Origin: Candidatus Pacearchaeota archaeon CG11_big_fil_rev_8_21_14_0_20_30_13
Lineage (GTDB): Archaea; Nanobdellota; Nanobdellia; Pacearchaeales; GW2011-AR1
Assembly: GCA_002762735.1 (NCBI GenBank)
Contig: PCVV01000033.1
Location: 1 to 5,049, forward strand
Length of the DNA stretch: 5,049 nucleotides
Direction of reading: 5' to 3'
Shown here piece by piece: positions 3,896 through 5,049 of the stretch. The position numbers were made by a program, and so were the translations under genes. The stretch's first letter is position 1, and each line of letters opens with the position of its first letter. The notes under the pieces were generated by a model. It did not search any database. It was not told where the DNA came from and worked only from the letters and a program-made list of their open reading frames with translations.

Positions 3896-5049
3896 ATGAA
3901 AAGGGGTTATATTTTTACATTTTTATCTTTACTTAGTTTGAGTTTTGCATCTGCTTATGGAGGAGGTTATAGCAGCTTTGGTTTCAGCGGCCTTTTTTCA
4001 GAATTTAATATTTCTATGTACCTAAATGCTCTTCTATTTGTAACTCTTTTTGCAGTCATTTTTTTCATACTTAAAAAAAGCCCATTCAGAGATAATTCTG
4101 CTGTTTGTTGGATCATTTCACTTTGTGTGGCTTCATTTGGAATGTGGGGGATCATCCTCTCTGGATTTTCCTTTGAAGATTTAATCTATTCATTAGGAAT
4201 TTCTTCTGAACTCATTCCAACCGTTCTTGCAATGATAGGGGTAGCAATTGCAATTTTTATAATCTTAAAGTATGGATTTAGAAACTTCCTTGCAACCGTA
4301 TTTGCACTTCTTGGAGCACTTTTGATTGCACTCTCGCTTTTTGGAGTTGTTTATGAACAAGAAGCAGGAATTTTAATCGGATTGGGATTTTTATTTCTTG
4401 CCTTAATTTTAAAAAAAAAAGTTGGTCTTCAAGGTCTTCGGCTTCCAGGCATAAAATTTAGGGGGGGAGCCAGAATGATGATTTACGCCGATGGAAGGAG
4501 ATATACCTCTCCTATTTTTAGAACAATTCCCTTAAGTATTCAATCAAATAGGGGAAGTCATATTGCAGTTGAAAATGCTGGAGATAAACCTTTGGAATGG
4601 GTAATTAAAACCTGGGATGGATTAAGAGCTTCACCTACAAGAGGAATTGTTCAACCTGGACAAGCAAATGAAATTAAAATCTATTTTGGTTCTGGAGGAG
4701 GCACAAAAAAAGCAATGGTACTTGGAAAATCACAAGGAGGATTTTCAAAACAAAAAGCAAAAATTTTAGTTAATACCTTTTCTGGAGGAAATTCTACCAC
4801 TACAACAGCTCCTTCTTCTGAAGGAACTCCAGTTCCAACAAAACAAGTACTTGATCAAAAAAGAAGGTCTATTTTTGATTTAAAACAAAAATACATTGCA
4901 TATGGAAATAGATTCACTCAGGTAAGATCAAGTAATCAAAATGAAGCAAAGAGAATTTTACAAGCAATGGAGATCATCGTTAAAATGGCAGGAAAACAAG
5001 GAATTGGTGAAAAAGAATTTTTATCTAATAGATATGTTATGAATTATAA
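3896..5049 (+). CDS. Secreted-type five-TM membrane protein with Ig-like domain (3' partial)
   Basis: The frame is open from ATG 3896 through the last base, giving 384 codons plus two bases; the final TAA triplet is out of frame, so the gene continues beyond the window. Residues 1-20 form a Sec signal peptide (MKR, hydrophobic core, cleavage likely after SFASA). A Gly/Tyr/Ser/Phe-rich stretch follows. Hydrophobic helices lie at about 41-60, 68-90, 106-125, 131-152 and 157-173, ended by KKK. Residues about 195-285 form a beta-rich domain in which IAVENAGDKPLEW (223-235), SPTRG (246-250) and VQPGQANEIKIYF (252-264) resemble BACON-like or other Ig-fold surface domains. A Ser/Thr/Pro linker (about 289-305) leads to a charged helical tail (307-384). 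I do not recognise the family. A membrane-anchored soluble module is inferred, on which side of the membrane depends on whether the signal is cleaved. Confidence 0.85.
   Translation, partial: MKRGYIFTFLSLLSLSFASAYGGGYSSFGFSGLFSEFNISMYLNALLFVTLFAVIFFILKKSPFRDNSAVCWIISLCVASFGMWGIILSGFSFEDLIYSLGISSELIPTVLAMIGVAIAIFIILKYGFRNFLATVFALLGALLIALSLFGVVYEQEAGILIGLGFLFLALILKKKVGLQGLRLPGIKFRGGARMMIYADGRRYTSPIFRTIPLSIQSNRGSHIAVENAGDKPLEWVIKTWDGLRASPTRGIVQPGQANEIKIYFGSGGGTKKAMVLGKSQGGFSKQKAKILVNTFSGGNSTTTTAPSSEGTPVPTKQVLDQKRRSIFDLKQKYIAYGNRFTQVRSSNQNEAKRILQAMEIIVKMAGKQGIGEKEFLSNRYVMNY

Noticed and set aside
3967..4155. Minus-strand open frame of 62 codons
   Set aside because: It is antisense within the signal-peptide/TM region of the plus-strand membrane protein gene, which has a good promoter and convincing protein features.
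5047..5049. TAA at the very end as stop of the last gene
   Set aside because: From ATG 3896 this triplet is out of frame; the frame reads AAT TAT AA and continues past the window.

Overview
The window looks like AT-rich archaeal chromosome, most likely from a small-genome lineage of the DPANN type (Pacearchaeota, Woesearchaeota or a relative). Three things support this. There is an archaeal Trm5-family tRNA methyltransferase paired with a DUF357 gene. There are Lrp/AsnC regulator modules. Promoters have TATA boxes about 24 nt ahead of start codons and mostly no Shine-Dalgarno sequence, which suggests leaderless mRNAs. The lineage is inferred from gene content only. No mobility gene, CRISPR array, tRNA or rRNA is visible.

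Layout. Bases 1-168 are a gene-free, hairpin-rich element. Bases 169-777 (minus) encode a small membrane protein with the sequence pattern of the Mpv17/PMP22 family. Divergent from it, 877-2391 (plus) encodes a three-module protein: two Lrp/AsnC units followed by a HAD-superfamily phosphatase/mutase domain. Bases 2392-2698 are a second, longer, GC-richer structured element. It shares five ordered sequence blocks with 1-168 in inverted orientation. Bases 3774-2699 (minus) form a two-gene operon of trm5 (tRNA m1G37 methyltransferase) and DUF357, 2 nt apart. After a 121-nt divergent promoter region, 3896 to the window end (plus) is an uninterrupted reading frame for a signal-peptide, five-TM membrane protein with an Ig-like soluble domain. 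It runs off the end of the window.

The most unusual material is the pair of structured elements that bracket the Mpv17-like and Lrp-HAD genes. Their inner ends lie 0-4 nt from those genes' stop codons. Short blocks (17, 11 and 13 nt) are identical between copies, with a constant 29-nt gap between two of them, while the intervening sequence differs but is again full of hairpins. The right copy also contains a compact three-way junction beginning 3 nt after the DUF357 stop. The elements could be structured non-coding RNAs, 3'-end or processing elements, or a dispersed repeat family. The Lrp-Lrp-HAD fusion is the second notable item: it joins a probable transcription regulator to a sugar-phosphate-type HAD enzyme in one chain.
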